Shown here piece by piece: positions 12,498 to 30,240 of a DNA stretch of 64,000 nucleotides. The DNA lies in the NCBI GenBank assembly GCA_029204225.1, contig CM055107.1, positions 6,916,873 to 6,980,872 of the forward strand, read 5' to 3'. The notes beneath the pieces are model-generated. The model had not been told where the DNA came from. It saw only the letters and a program-made list of their open reading frames with translations, and made no database searches. The first letter of the stretch is position 1, and each line of letters opens with the position of its first letter. This stretch comes from Diphasiastrum complanatum. Lineage: Eukaryota > Streptophyta > Lycopodiopsida > Lycopodiales > Lycopodiaceae. A program made the position numbers and the translations under genes.

Positions 12498-13227
12498 TGT
12501 CGGAAAATCGTGAGTAAGGCTTGGCAGCGGAAGCTTGATCAAGAGTGGGCAGTGTAGGATCGGAAGTGCAACAACTACCAACAAAGCATTCAAGATGAAT
12601 AAATTAGATAAGCGCAAATGAACAATACAGTAGTGAGACAAAAATTGCACTTTTATTAGTATCAACAACGAGTACAATTGTTTGAAGTGATAACTTGAGC
12701 TTGATAGTTGAGCGTGATAACGCTAGCAACAAGAATTCTTCTTGAGAAGATTGATAAGTGATCATTGATCAGTTTGTCATGGCTGATTCTATATTATAAA
12801 TATCTACTTAAAAATATCTGTTTACTAAATATCTATTTAGCTTTAAATGCTAGTTGCTATTTATTACAACTGCCTTTGTAGTTGGTAACTGATTTGGTAA
12901 TAATAAAGGCTATGTACAATAGTAGGTGAACCACCATAAAGACTTCTGACAGTACTTGGATCGATTTTTCCTTGATGAGAAAAAGTTGACAAAGTCGGTT
13001 GAGTTGACGAAGTAGTGTTGAAATGTTGATGTCGATCAAGTCAAGTTTGAACATATGTATATATACATAAGAGAAGTCGAAGTCGATGACTTCGAAGTCG
13101 ATGGAGTCGAATATTGACAAGGGTTTTTCAGGATGCTCATTATTGAATGGATTTGAATTTGAGCACTGAAATCCAACATAGCTAGTTCCATATCTACCTA
13201 CCAATATGGGTCTTAGGCCTCTCAACA
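12498..13227 (-). mobile_element. Complete LTR (5' LTR of the minus-strand element)
   Basis: A 730-bp LTR on the minus strand begins TGTTGAGAGGCC (13227) and ends TTTTCCGACA (12498), next to the tRNA-Met primer site. A GAAGTCGA-type simple repeat occurs near 13070-13105. The long minus-strand open frame at 13228-12857 lies inside the LTR and is not a gene. No second LTR of this family was found downstream. Confidence 0.8.

Positions 13228-16278
<3,051 letters not shown>

Positions 16279-16368
<90 letters not shown>
16279..16368. repeat. (TC)n microsatellite
   Basis: About 90 bp of uninterrupted TC repeats. It forms the left border of the 1.8-kb tandem duplication that follows. The same kind of tract stands at the end of each unit. 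Confidence 0.97.
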
Positions 16369-19906
<3,538 letters not shown>

Positions 19907-20109
19907 TCACTTTATGGCTAGTTTCTTCTTAAAACCTAATGTTAAAACATCCTAAACCCTAACAACACACACCATAACCTGAGCGACTTATGTTATCTCT
20001 TATTTTTGACATTATGGTCTCTTTGTACAATGCTATTCACTACCGTACAATATTTTCAACCACAAGTTTTAGGGTTTCTAACACCCAAAAACTGGCCCCT
20101 CCACACATA

Positions 20110-20150
<41 letters not shown>

Positions 20151-20744
20151 TCTCTCTCTCCTCGCGTAGAAGCTCAGATCCTAAACGTAGCTTATCAGCT
20201 TGCACGCAGCACAAGCCTCCAAGTTCCCGGATATGGGCGGCGCATCCCACCTCCCCTCTCCTCCTCGTCCTCCTCCTGGGGCCACCTTCATCCTCCTCCC
20301 TAGTACCTACCCCATTCAACTTTTCTGCCAGCGCCTCTGGCCTCGCTCTCTCCCTGCAAACAAATTCTAACAAACCCAAAAAGCTCTGCTCTCTGTCACC
20401 TTGTCTCCAGCAGCCACTCCGGGGCCTACTCACTCCTTGTTTTTTGCTTTCTGAGCAGATGCTGTGCAATGTGGAGTACTACTGTATCTGCATGCTGCAG
20501 CCTGCGGCCTTCTTTGCATATAGATATCAAGCTGCTTTAGTTTCTCTAACTATTTCTAGTTCAGACCTGTATACTCAGATGTCGCTGGATATTGTGGGTT
20601 TTTTTGCATCAATTTGTGAATTTTCCTTGCATGTAGTTTCTGGAATGTAGGAGCTTAATTTGTACTACCGATCTGAGTTTGTGGATTGATAGAGTTTGTT
20701 GCTATGTCGGAATTTCAAAGTAAAGATCAGTAAAAGAAAATCTT
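20110..20744 (+). promoter_or_regulatory. Pyrimidine-rich leader region upstream of the zinc-finger gene
   Basis: A TC tract (about 20110-20161) is followed by about 300 bp of C/T-rich sequence and then a T-rich stretch ending TTATGTGCAG at 20754, which looks like a 3' splice site. TC-rich leaders and leader introns are common in plant genes, so this is probably 5' UTR plus a leader intron. A 214-codon open frame across it (20006-20650) has only low-complexity sequence and is unlikely to be a protein. The transcription start cannot be fixed from sequence. Confidence 0.45.
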
Positions 20745-21689
20745 ATGTGCAGAAAACGAGCTGATTTAGCTATTGAAGGGCAAGACAAACAACAGATGCA
20801 GCAAGATCAGCTTTGCGGAAATACATGGATGGGATTCGTCCCTGGAAACTGGCCAAACTCAGCTATGGCTCAGCGACCGCTCTGGGCAGCAACTGCAGTT
20901 TCTCATGCAGCTCAGGATGATTCGTGGGAAGTAAGGGCGTTTGCTGAAGATGCAGCTAGCTGCAGCGGGCAATGGCCTCCTCGATCATACGCATGCAGCT
21001 ACTGCGCTAGAGAATTTCGGACCGCGCAGGCACTAGGTGGTCACATGAACGTTCACAGAAGAGAGAGAGCTTACGCCAACCAGCTGGGAATGATCCGATC
21101 ATCTGCCAACGCGCTCCCCCGAGGCAACCTCGTCACAGCTCCTGGATCTGCCGCACCTAATTGCACACCTGCTCTAGGATTATGCTGGCTATACCCCGTT
21201 GCTGCGTCTGCGCAAGGATCGCCTGCTCTTCAGCAAACCAGTTCTGATGCCAACGTAGCATACCACCAAATTGCTCCTCTCTTTCCGCCTCCTGCAGGAG
21301 CTTTCATCTCAGCTCAGCCTCTAATTCCTCTCTCTACTCCCCTTCCAATGTCAACTATGCCTCCCTCCTCTCTATATTCTTCCCGTTTAGAATCACCTCC
21401 ATTGTCGAAGGCTTCATCTATGTCATCCAGTGCTCTGTCACAAGGAGATGGGTCCTCCGTTACGAACTCTAGTGGAATTTCTGATACTCAGAACGAGATT
21501 GTAGATTTATCCAGAAAAATATTTGGTGCTTTCCAACCTTATCAATCTAGCGTACTCAAGAATGAAAACCAAGGCGACGTTCTTGAAAGATGTTCTGATG
21601 ATCTGGGGGAATTTGAAGATAACAAAGGAGAGAGTGAAGGTAATGCTCATCTTGACCTTGAACTACGACTTGGAAGAGCTGGGATGTAG
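20745..21689 (+). CDS. SUPERMAN-type single C2H2 zinc-finger repressor
   Basis: A frame of up to 314 codons encodes a plant Q-type single-finger transcription factor. The finger is at residues 82-104 (C84, C87, H100, H104) with the diagnostic [15 protein letters not shown] sequence, which in this family contacts DNA. The C-terminus has LDLELRL (residues 303-309), an EAR motif known to recruit TOPLESS-type co-repressors. So a nuclear transcriptional repressor of the SUPERMAN/RABBIT EARS/ZFP10-11 group is expected, acting in organ or cell-division control. The middle is Ser/Pro-rich and poorly conserved. The start is uncertain: ATG 20745 lies in a possible splice-acceptor sequence (ATGTGCAG), so Met18 at 20796 (MQQDQL) or an upstream exon may be the real start. 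The finger and EAR are intact. Confidence 0.9.
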   Translation: MCRKRADLAIEGQDKQQMQQDQLCGNTWMGFVPGNWPNSAMAQRPLWAATAVSHAAQDDSWEVRAFAEDAASCSGQWPPRSYACSYCAREFRTAQALGGHMNVHRRERAYANQLGMIRSSANALPRGNLVTAPGSAAPNCTPALGLCWLYPVAASAQGSPALQQTSSDANVAYHQIAPLFPPPAGAFISAQPLIPLSTPLPMSTMPPSSLYSSRLESPPLSKASSMSSSALSQGDGSSVTNSSGISDTQNEIVDLSRKIFGAFQPYQSSVLKNENQGDVLERCSDDLGEFEDNKGESEGNAHLDLELRLGRAGM

Positions 21690-22499
21690 CAGATTTCGCA
21701 GTTTGATGTATAACACAATTTAAGAACAGTCAGCTGATCTGTTCGCCTTAATGCTGTCCTTTCGGTTGTATATGCCAGAAACAATCTGTATTAGCAGTGC
21801 TTGATGGCATGCAACGAGATCACGCGACAAACTTGAAGAAGCTCTCTCGTTTTCCCTGTCTAGGAGTGAATTTTGAGATTTAGAATTAACAGTATTACCA
21901 AATTAGTTCTCCAAATCTATATGCCTAACGCGATCTATCTAGGAGTTGTTATTTTTTGTTTGTTCGAATCCTTCATTCTCTGAATGTCTGTGCAATTGCG
22001 AAGCTCAAACTTGTAAGCAAATTCTCTTTTTTAAATTTATGGCACTGCAATGTTGCCAGTAGCAGCACTATGGAATGACATTTCCAAGTTTCGTAATAGA
22101 TCTTAACTATATCAAGCATATTGTAACATTCTGGTGTGTTAGCTCTTCACAAGCAGAACCAAGTGTACAGATGCAGTAATTTGCTCTCTAAGTTTTCTCT
22201 TTTTCAATCAACCATGCAGTGCATGATAGCTTGTACTGATGTTAACAGAACTTCACCATGCTGTTCCATGAATTGGAGCAAGTTTCAACTTTCCAGTCAG
22301 ATTGCACCTTGTTTCTGATCGTATCTCATATTGGGTGATCATATCTGATGGACTGCTCATCATCATGAAGCAGAAAATAAACATCAGTAAGAATATCACA
22401 TGGATAATCTCTTGTCAGAAGTGATGTTAGTCCTAATCGCTCAAAATCCAAGCAGATCAGGCACTGGAATCTTCGAACAATGTGCATTCCCACATAATA
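21690..22499. other. 3' flank of the zinc-finger gene
   Basis: AT-rich sequence likely holds the 3' UTR in its first few hundred bases. I see no clear AATAAA close to the stop and no further gene. Confidence 0.35.
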
Positions 22500-22630
22500 A
22501 CACAAGAATACAAAAACCAATATGATGGATCAAGGGAAGATTTACTCCAAACTCTAATGAAGAACCGTGTAACTTGTCACATATAAGATAAAACATGTAA
22601 TTGAAGAAAGTATTGTGCCCCCTAATTCCT
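22500..22630 (+). repeat. Partial extra copy of the 22740-23640 repeat
   Basis: The stretch with GATGGATCAAGGGAAGA followed by ACTCCAAACTCTAATGAAGAACC matches the corresponding parts near 22995 and 23505 (GATGGATCAACGGAATTCGAAGACAAACTCC in part, and GTTGGATCAAGGGAAGACAAACTCC). It seems to be a third, truncated LTR-like copy. Confidence 0.5.
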
Positions 22631-22739
22631 TAGCCAATCAATCTTTGGGGGGCTCCACCACACATTTGGTGGGTGGTTAGGAGGCCACACATTGTTCGTA
22701 CTTAAATCAATTCCTTGTTCTTTAGTTCTACCCACATAG

Positions 22740-23640
22740 CTTAATCTCAACAAAACCATGAGTTGTGTTTTACACAACCTTCCACATGAAAGGTCGTGTG
22801 ACCTTCCATGTGGAAGGCTCTATCATGTGATGCGTGTCAACAAAAAATTCGAAAAAAACCTCAGGCCCTTGATTTCGGGTGGAGGAAGTTGGCCCCCATT
22901 TGTAACCCTACCATTGAGACCATGGCCCTCTGGCCTTTCACAAAGTACCACTAAATTGCGAAATTATCCACAAGAATATAAAAATTATCTTAAGATGGAT
23001 CAACGGAATTCGAAGACAAACTCCATACTCTAGTAAGGAACCATGTAGCATACCACAAATAAGGTGTAATGGCTAGCTAGAAGGCTTACTACATGGGGGA
23101 ATGAATACTTGGCCAAGAGCCAACAACCTAGTTTTCTACATGGTATAAGAGCTATGGTCAAATGACCACAATTTGAGATGGTCACACATAGAGGGGGAGT
23201 TGGGTGCCCTTTTTTATGCTTTGCTAAGGGAGAGTGTTGGATGACAATGTAGTCAACACAAGAAAGGGTCGCATGAGAGGTCTCCTTAATGTCCCATATG
23301 CAAAAAGAGAAGTAACCTTCTAGATCGGGATAGATTGGGGATGCAACTCTTTGTCCACATGCCAGTGGCCAAGTTTGCCATGATTTAAGGTAGATGAAGG
23401 CCTCATCTAATGCCCTACCACTGAAACTATGACTTCCAACCTCTTAGCACCACAAAAATACAAAAAATAATTATGTGTATGATGAATACAAAAATTATCC
23501 AAGTTGGATCAAGGGAAGACAAACTCCATCTCAATTAGGAAGCTTTTTACAGGCCACAAATAAGGTGTAATGGTTGGCTAGGAAGCACGGGGTGTAGCTA
23601 TGAGTACTTGCTCTTGAGCCCAACAAGCTGGTTTGTGGAT
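22740..23640 (+). mobile_element. Candidate miniature LTR element (TRIM-like)
   Basis: Two diverged direct repeats of about 400 bp (about 22740-23140 and 23235-23640) flank only 94 bp. The left repeat ends TTTTCTACA and is followed at 23141 by TGGTATAAGAGC, one mismatch from the tRNA-Met primer site. The right repeat begins TGTTGGATGAC at 23235 directly after a purine-rich AAGGGAGAG. Shared segments include ACAAATAAGGTGTAATGG and the GGATCAA…AGACAAACTCC part. This is the layout of a non-coding terminal-repeat retrotransposon in miniature. The repeats are old. A tight hairpin pair lies in the left repeat (22762-22817). Confidence 0.5.
22762..22817. repeat. Two adjacent hairpins, one nested
   Basis: GTTGTGT-TTT-ACACAAC (22762-22778) is followed at once by a long stem CCTTCCACATG…CATGTGGAAGG (22778-22817). 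The loop of the long stem contains its own stem AAGGTC-GTGT-GACCTT. Confidence 0.85.
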
Positions 23641-23922
23641 GGACAGGTCAATAATTCTTGCATGCCACCTGGTAATATAGGCCGATTGATAGGAATCACT
23701 TGTGGTTGAAGTTCGTTGGATGTAAAATCAAGCACAATATTCAAAATCACGTTCACTTACCTACAAGTACAAACAACAAACAATAATTTTTTTCAATAAG
23801 ATAAATTACCATAAAACTTGCTAAACAAGAATGAATATTTCATGATAATATATTTTTGTGAATGTTTATAGCAAACTAGTGGATTGAGCAAACTACATAC
23901 CATGAGGGATTTTTAAAGAATA

Positions 23923-24381
23923 ATGATTTATCTATGGTATGTGATATGCATGTGTTTGAAAGGCAGGTCAAAGTGTCCAGGAAAACGGTGTGGTCTTATG
24001 CGCAAGGGTTCAAAGACAAAATATAAGAGTAAAGCGATGAGCCCTGTAGAGCTAGAAAATCCCAAACAAAAAAGGAAAAAAGAAAAAGAAAACTCGAGAG
24101 TGAAGAAGTCAATCACAAATAAGAAAAAGGGACTAGTTTCCGCATATCACATTCAAAATATGGGTGAAATGCTTAGGTTTCCTGTGGATATTGTGGAGAG
24201 TAAAATTGGCTCGTCGCTAATAGCTTCATCAAAGGGTGCTAGTAAAGTGATGTGGAGTAAGTACATTGATTGGTATCCATTTGGGCAGAATCAAACCTTC
24301 TTAATAGACGTTACGCTTTGTGACTGTGCACATGCAAAGCTTGTGTACAGACCTTTGAACAAGGATTTTGTTAAACGCTAA
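23923..24381 (+). pseudogene. Unrecognised coding-like fragment
   Basis: A 152-codon frame has a very basic first half (KQKRKKEKENSRVKK) and a second half reading FPVDIVESKIGSS and WYPFGQNQTFLIDVTLCDC. Past the stop, the same frame continues with protein-like sequence (DFVTNPYPVAIDADLIPYD). This has the feel of a decayed host or transposon gene, but I recognise no family. The start codon is arbitrary. There is no neighbour that explains it. Confidence 0.3.
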
Positions 24382-25099
24382 ATAGAGGATTTTGTCACAA
24401 ATCCTTACCCGGTGGCTATAGATGCTGACTTGATTCCATATGATCCTCTATCACAAAGGATGCTTCAAAAGGAAGAGGTGAAAGAAGAACTATTGCATCA
24501 TTACAAGTACTACCTATTTTAATAAATGCCACTATAATATAAAAAAATGTTATCTTTTTTAAGTGTATTGGCCTTGTGAGAGATTTGTCAAATTTGGTCA
24601 TATTTGTTTACTTGGCAATTGAGGCCAATTTTCATATTAGACTAAGTTATTTTAGCTCAAATGTATATGAATTACCACTTTTAAAAGGTGAGGGAAATAG
24701 TAGGAGGTCGAGTTTAGTAGATTCAAATTTGAATGTTGGAGACATTGAATCTAGTCCATATTATTGGTAGGGTTTTTGATATGGAGGGAAACCAAGATGA
24801 GACATGGATCTGCTATATATGGTTGTACACACGTGGGAAGAGAAGTTTTTTTCCTCTCTCATCTCATTTCATTGGTTGTATGCGGTGCCTTCGTCAAAAC
24901 CGTCTGCATAACTTAGCGATTGTCTGTGGTGGCCTTCGTTGAAGCCGTTGGCATTGCGGTTGCGATGGTTTGTGGTTTCTGCCTGTGGGCAGTTCCCGTA
25001 GATTTCTGCATGTAAGGCCTATTGGCTCTTTATGTGTATTTTTGTAGGTTTTGGTTCATAAGCTAGCAATGCTTTGTGGGTAGTAATTTTATGTTTCTT

Positions 25100-26410
25100 C
25101 ATATTATTTATCATTGATGGCATTTGAAGGTGACAAGAAGGTGATATGCACGGCCAATGATGGTGAGTGTGCAATCAAAGAGATTGGCACAATTTTTATT
25201 TCCGTCTCTACTAATAGAAATGTGAATTTGAATGATGTTTTTTTCATTCCATCTATCACTAAGAATCTTCTTAGTGTGAGTCAAATGCTTCAAACAAGGG
25301 ATTCAAAGTGGAGTTTGTTGATGATGCTTGTTTGATCAAGAAAGAGGATTTAATGATTGCAAAAGGGAAGATGCAAGGTAAGTTTCTCAAACTTGATGCT
25401 TGTGTTGTTGCTAACCAAGTTGGATGTATGGAAAAGGAAAAATTGTAAAAATGCAAAAGGTATTGCACAAGAGATTGGGGCATCTCAACTACAAGTCATT
25501 GGAGGTGATGGCAAAGAGGCAAGATGTGTTTGGTCTTCCCAATTCTTTAACAAGATTGAATCATGTTTGTGTGCAATGTGCTTTATCAAAGTCACATAGG
25601 TTACCTTACAAGATATCTACATCAAGGTCAAGTAAGCCTTTTGAACATGTGAACCAAATACTCATGGTGTTGCTTCAATTAACAATGGAGGTGCTAAAAT
25701 GTATGTGACATTTATTGATGATTTTAGTAGATTTTGTTGGGTGTATCTACTAAAAAGCAAAGATGAGGCGTTTGATGTCTTTGTCAAGTTCAAGATTGCA
25801 AGGTAGGTTCAAGTTTCTACAAAGTCAAGTGCTTGAGGAGTGACAATGGTGGTGAGTACATTTCTACCAAGTTCAAGTCATTTTGTGATGCAAATGTAAT
25901 AAAGAGGGAGTACACAAGCGAGGAAACCACAACAAAAAGGAGTGGCCGAGAGGAAGAATAGAACCTTATGTGAAGGTGCCAAAGCCATGAGGTTAGGTGA
26001 AAATCTTCCTAAATCCTTTTGGAATCAAGCTTTGTTGTGTGCTAATTTCTATGCAATAGATGGCCAAGTATTGGATGGAAAAACCCCTTTTGAGATCTTG
26101 TCTGGTAGAAGGCCGAGTGTCAAGTTTTTCAAAACTTTTGGATGCATTTGCTATATCAAATAGGACCCTATGTGAAGGTGCCAAAGCCATGAGGTTAGGT
26201 GCAAATCTTCCTAAATCCTTTTGGGATCAAGCTTTGTTGTGTGCTAATTTCTATGCAATACATGGCCAAGTGATGGATGGAAAAACCCCTTTTGAGATCT
26301 TGTTTGGTAGAAGGCCGAGTGCCAAGTTTTTGAAAACTATTGGATGCATTTGCTATATCAACATCACTCTTGATGATAGGACAAAGGAGGATCCATCTTC
26401 AAGAAAAAGT
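25100..26410 (+). mobile_element. Copia pol remnant (protease end, pre-integrase, integrase)
   Basis: Pieces in order are the end of the protease region (VNLNDVFFIPSITKNLLSVSQ in part, about 25220-25300), the GAG-pre-integrase segment ([17 protein letters not shown], about 25460-25520), integrase core words ([19 protein letters not shown], about 25710-25770) and integrase C-terminal words (AERKNRTLCEGAKAM and GKTPFEILSGRRPS, about 25945-26165). Part of the integrase region is present twice in tandem. All belong to Copia. The remnant is clearly broken in several places. Confidence 0.85.
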
Positions 26411-26665
26411 ATTTTTTGTTGGTTAGAGTGAGGTGAGCAAGGCTTACAAAGTTTATATTCCTTCAATTACGAAAGTGGCCATTGGAAGCGATGTCATTTT
26501 TTGTTGGTTAGAGTGAGGAGAGCAAGGCTTACGAAGTTTATATTCCTTCAATTAAGAAAGTGGCCATTGGAAGAGATGTCATTTTTTGTTGGTTAGAGTG
26601 AGGAGAGCAAGGCTTACAAAGTTTATATTCCTTCAATTAAGAAAGTGGTCATTGGAAGAGATGTC
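26411..26665 (+). repeat. 85-bp tandem repeat, three copies
   Basis: Units start at 26411, 26496 and 26581 with ATTTTTTGTTGGTTAGAGTG and are nearly identical (few substitutions), with an exact 85-bp period. They lie at the downstream edge of the Copia remnant. Confidence 0.93.
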
Positions 26666-28306
26666 ATTTTTTATGAGGGAAACTTTCCAAAAGTTACTTG
26701 ATCTATATCAAAACTAGCATCCAAATCTAGCTTCTAGTTGACAATTTCTCTATATCGAAGCAAGAACAACCAAAGATAATGATCAAAATGGCTCACACGT
26801 GTGAAGTACATCAAGTGTCTAACCTTAGTTTAAGAGTGGCATCATTAAGGCTAGAGGGAAAATGGCTAATAGGTAAAATTTAGCTATGTGAATCATGGCC
26901 TAAGCTAATTACTAGTTTTAGTTCATGAATTAGGCATAATAACTATAATTAGAGACATTGTTAGTATAGTTGTTATTTGGGGCACATTAGTGATAAGATA
27001 TTGGCTAAATATACCAAGTCTATAACTTTTGGAATGAGCCTACAAATCATGCAATGAGCGTCACAATGGGCATTGAATTCAATAGATTAGTATGATGGAG
27101 CTTGGATTTGTAAAGTCCTAAGATCATCTTGAGTTTGGCATGGGTTATGGTGGTATGGGACACCATGGCCAAGTACTCAGAGATGTATCTATCAGTGCCA
27201 TTAGCTTATATCACATCAAGAGGACTAAAGATTTATTGTGTGAATGGGAGGCTATTTTGATGTCTAGTACTCATATTGCTATGGATTGACCACATATTGC
27301 ATCCCAGGTGGGAAATGTAACATTGGTATCAAAGCTAGATTTATGTGTTGTAGCCCTGTTGGAAAGAGGAGAGTATTAGAATCTTGTGCATGGGAGATTT
27401 AGGGAAGTACTACATCCATAAGCCAAATTGTGAAGTTTTCTCTTTTTTGGTTTTACATATCAAGTGAGTGTACTATTTTTTGAAGACTCTATGTATTAGG
27501 TTCTTATTATTTTGGATATCATTTATGTCATATGAATTGCTTTTTGAGTACGTAGTTATTGTGTATTATCAAGAGAGACAATATGAAGCAATAGGTGATA
27601 GTTACTAGGAATTTTCATTGATGTTGAGTGTACTTTGCATGCATGCCATGTAATTATGGTATAGTACTAAGCCTTTCATAGCATAGGTAATGTATTTTGT
27701 ACTAGTTGTTTGACCATGCAAGTTAATGTACTCATGCTTTTAAGAAATTTCATGGTAAGTTTGATAGTAAGGCTAAACACAATTTGAGCTGTCAAGGGAA
27801 TTGTGATTATCGAAATTCGAACTTTGTTGAAAAGTAACAAGATGATTGTAATAATGGGCTTAATAAGCTAGGATCATAAAGTGGACAATCAAACGATAAA
27901 TCCTGTGGCTTAGGGAGCCTTGATACCTGTGCGGAATTAATCAAATTTGGAGCTCAGGGAGCTCAACACAAAGTGCATCAAGGACAAATCAGGAGCTCAA
28001 AGGAGTTCCAAAGTCGAAAGTCAGAAGTGACAGGGGCGAACATTTCAAAGAAAGGCCTCTGTCACCAGTTAATAAGGTTCTTGGGTTTTACGAAAGCGAT
28101 ATAAGATCTACGCTTTTCCCAGACAAAGAGATATTTTCAAGTTATGTAATTTTTCAGTACAAAGAGCTGAGCCCCCGACTTGTGGTGTGCTAGCTTCAAT
28201 GTTAATAAAAAGTGCCAAGTAAATTGAGTACTGTGCCAAGTAGCTTAAATGTATATTTATTTTAATTGGGAGACACCTTTACTTTAATCTGACATCTGAT
28301 GAGGAA
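26666..28306. other. AT-rich stretch with an LTR end and primer site
   Basis: No gene was found. At 27324-27335 the plus strand reads TGGTATCAAAGC, one mismatch from the tRNA-Met primer site, just after an LTR-like end (…GTAACA, 27322). So an LTR in plus orientation probably ends here, but its start and any internal coding region were not recognised. Confidence 0.4.
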
Positions 28307-29124
28307 TGTTGTAAAGCGACCTTTATAAGCTTCACTTACGGCGCCATCATTGTCCCCGGCGCTAGCAGCGCCCCAGCTGCTCCCGATGCCACTGTGACAA
28401 GAATCCAGCCGGCGCCAAGTTCCTATGGCTAAAAATCTTTGATCGGTTCTAGCGAAGTCCAGAGAGCTCAGATCGATGTGCAATCACCTCACATGATCTA
28501 AGCATGATTAAAGAAAGCCTGGGGATCAATAAAATCTAGAGAGAGAAAATTCTAGAGAGAGAAAAACGTGCTTTACCAGCCTGGGTAGAGTGCTTGCTAT
28601 GAGGGGGGGGTGCCGAATCCCACCAATACTATTGGGGAGTGCGGGTTGCGACTCAGGGCGAGCTCCAACCAAGTCTCAGCCTCCCTTGCTGGAATGTTGT
28701 CATGGCTCTCGCCTTGGCATGCTAGCGCCCTGGAGACTAGGGTCGGTCACACACTTGAAATGCAACCTTCTCAGATTTATCAATAAAGTGGGATTTTCCT
28801 CAAACTGACTTTGATTACCTTCTGGGTTTCAGTGTTCGGTAAAAGCGCCAATTGTAAGGCCACTTCAAAATTTTTAAGTTGGCACATAGTTGAGGGTCGT
28901 ATCCCAGGACGCCAGCGGTATGTCGTCAAGACCATTCGGTCCGTGGCGCCAGCGGTATGCTTTCGGGACCATTTGGTCCAGGAACTGGTTGTCTCCATAT
29001 CTGTCGCGGCTTGTGGTTCTGAGTGTTCCTTGCATGAACGTGAATGGATTAAGCTCTTGAGGAACGTTGAAGGCTGGGAAACTAAGTCGTGGTTCCCGGC
29101 TCCCTTTGGGATGCCTACACTACA
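28307..29124 (+). mobile_element. LTR copy, 1.2-kb family, shortened, plus orientation
   Basis: It begins TGTTGTAAAGC and ends …ATGCCTACACTACA, the same termini as the solo LTR at 2825-4041 but in the opposite direction. At 818 bp it is shorter than the 1217-bp full form. No 5-bp duplication was found around it. Its right edge coincides with the end of recognisable receptor-gene sequence at 29125. The reading frames across it on either strand are not genes. Confidence 0.85.
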
Positions 29125-30240
29125 GCTACCTAGGCGAACATGGTTGAGAGTGCTCCATTGCCCTAAGATGGCAGAGATCAAACCAGAAAGCTCATTTCCA
29201 TGGATGACTAGAACTAGAAGCTTATGCCGAGCATTAGCATGAATTGAACCAACCGGAGCATTAGAAGACAAATCCAAGTTACTGAGATTGTCATTCGAGC
29301 CGAGGCTCCCAAGGATGGCACCCGTTGTCATTCGACACCCGTAAAGGAATTTCCCCAGAAGAACACCACATGCATGTTGGGCAGCTCGCCCAAGAACAAG
29401 GGAATGTCGCCTTGCAGATTGTTCAAAAACAGGCTTAACAGCTCCAGATTTTGTAGCTGATTTAGCTCCGAGGGAGTTTCTCCTGTCAGTTCGTTTCTGG
29501 AGAGATCGCTCACAGCAGCAAGCTTTCCCAGCTCTGGAGGAATGCTCCCACTCAGCTCATTGATCTGCAGAAAGAGAGAATCTAGGTTCGGTAGATTGCC
29601 AAGCTCCGGAGGGGTTTAATGAGGAATTGATGAATGATGAGTGTGATATTTTTTGTGTCTAATGAATGGATCTGAGCCACGCCAGGTTGACCAGCTTGCC
29701 TTTCTCGGAAGGGATTCCTCCTTCGAAGATATTGAAGTAGCCAATTCGAAGATATTGAAGTACCCAAGATATAGTTGCTGCAGTTGTGTCAAATTGCCAA
29801 GCTCAGTGGAATCCAGCTTCCCAGAAGAGAATTGCCTGACAAAGTCAGATAGCTGAGCCTATTCAGATTGCCGTATTGAGAAATGGGTTAGATTGGGAAG
29901 TTCAGCGAGATCCATAGGCAACGACCCGGAGAAATTGTGGTTGTAAGCATCCGAAATCTCAAGCGCTTTCAATTTGGAGAAGTTGGCAGGGAAATGATTG
30001 CTAAAATTGTTGTGAGAGATGTTCAACAGACGCTAGGGAGATTTCCAGTGAGATTATTTTGCACGACGGTCAGGTTGACAAGACTCACCAGGCGACCCAC
30101 ATCCGCAGACAGCTCCCCGGAAAGATCCATTGCGGACAGACTTGAGTCCTATGACGGCATCCAGATGACTTGAGTCCTATGACTTGAGTCCTTCTACTGC
30201 TCACTTCAAGGCCACCCACCACCTCGGCTTCGGATTCCGA
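29125..30240 (-). pseudogene. CLAVATA1/BAM-like receptor kinase pseudogene (LRR ectodomain only)
   Basis: Minus-strand pieces in N-to-C order are GELSADVGRLVSLVNLTVVQNNLTGNLP (in parts, about 30135-30050), LNISHNNFSNHFPANFSKLK (about 30030-29970), YLGYFNIF (about 29775-29750), INELSGSIPPELGKL (about 29575-29515), SRNELTGETPSELNQLQNLE (about 29505-29440) and NDNLSNLDLSSN (about 29300-29260). This order and wording match the leucine-rich repeat ectodomain of CLV1/BAM-type receptor kinases, including the hallmark YxGYYN segment. The frame shifts several times, there are in-frame stops, and a 23-bp tandem duplication (29722-29767) lies in the middle. No transmembrane or kinase part remains; the sequence ends at the LTR. 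It is a dead gene copy. A functional relative should exist elsewhere in the genome. Confidence 0.8.

Noticed and set aside
20006-20650. 214-codon open frame before the zinc-finger gene
   Set aside because: Low-complexity Ser/Leu/Pro sequence from a TC-rich leader; no domain.
28780-29331. 183-codon minus-strand frame with LRR-like N-part
   Set aside because: It runs by chance from the receptor pseudogene into the LTR; not a designed fusion protein.
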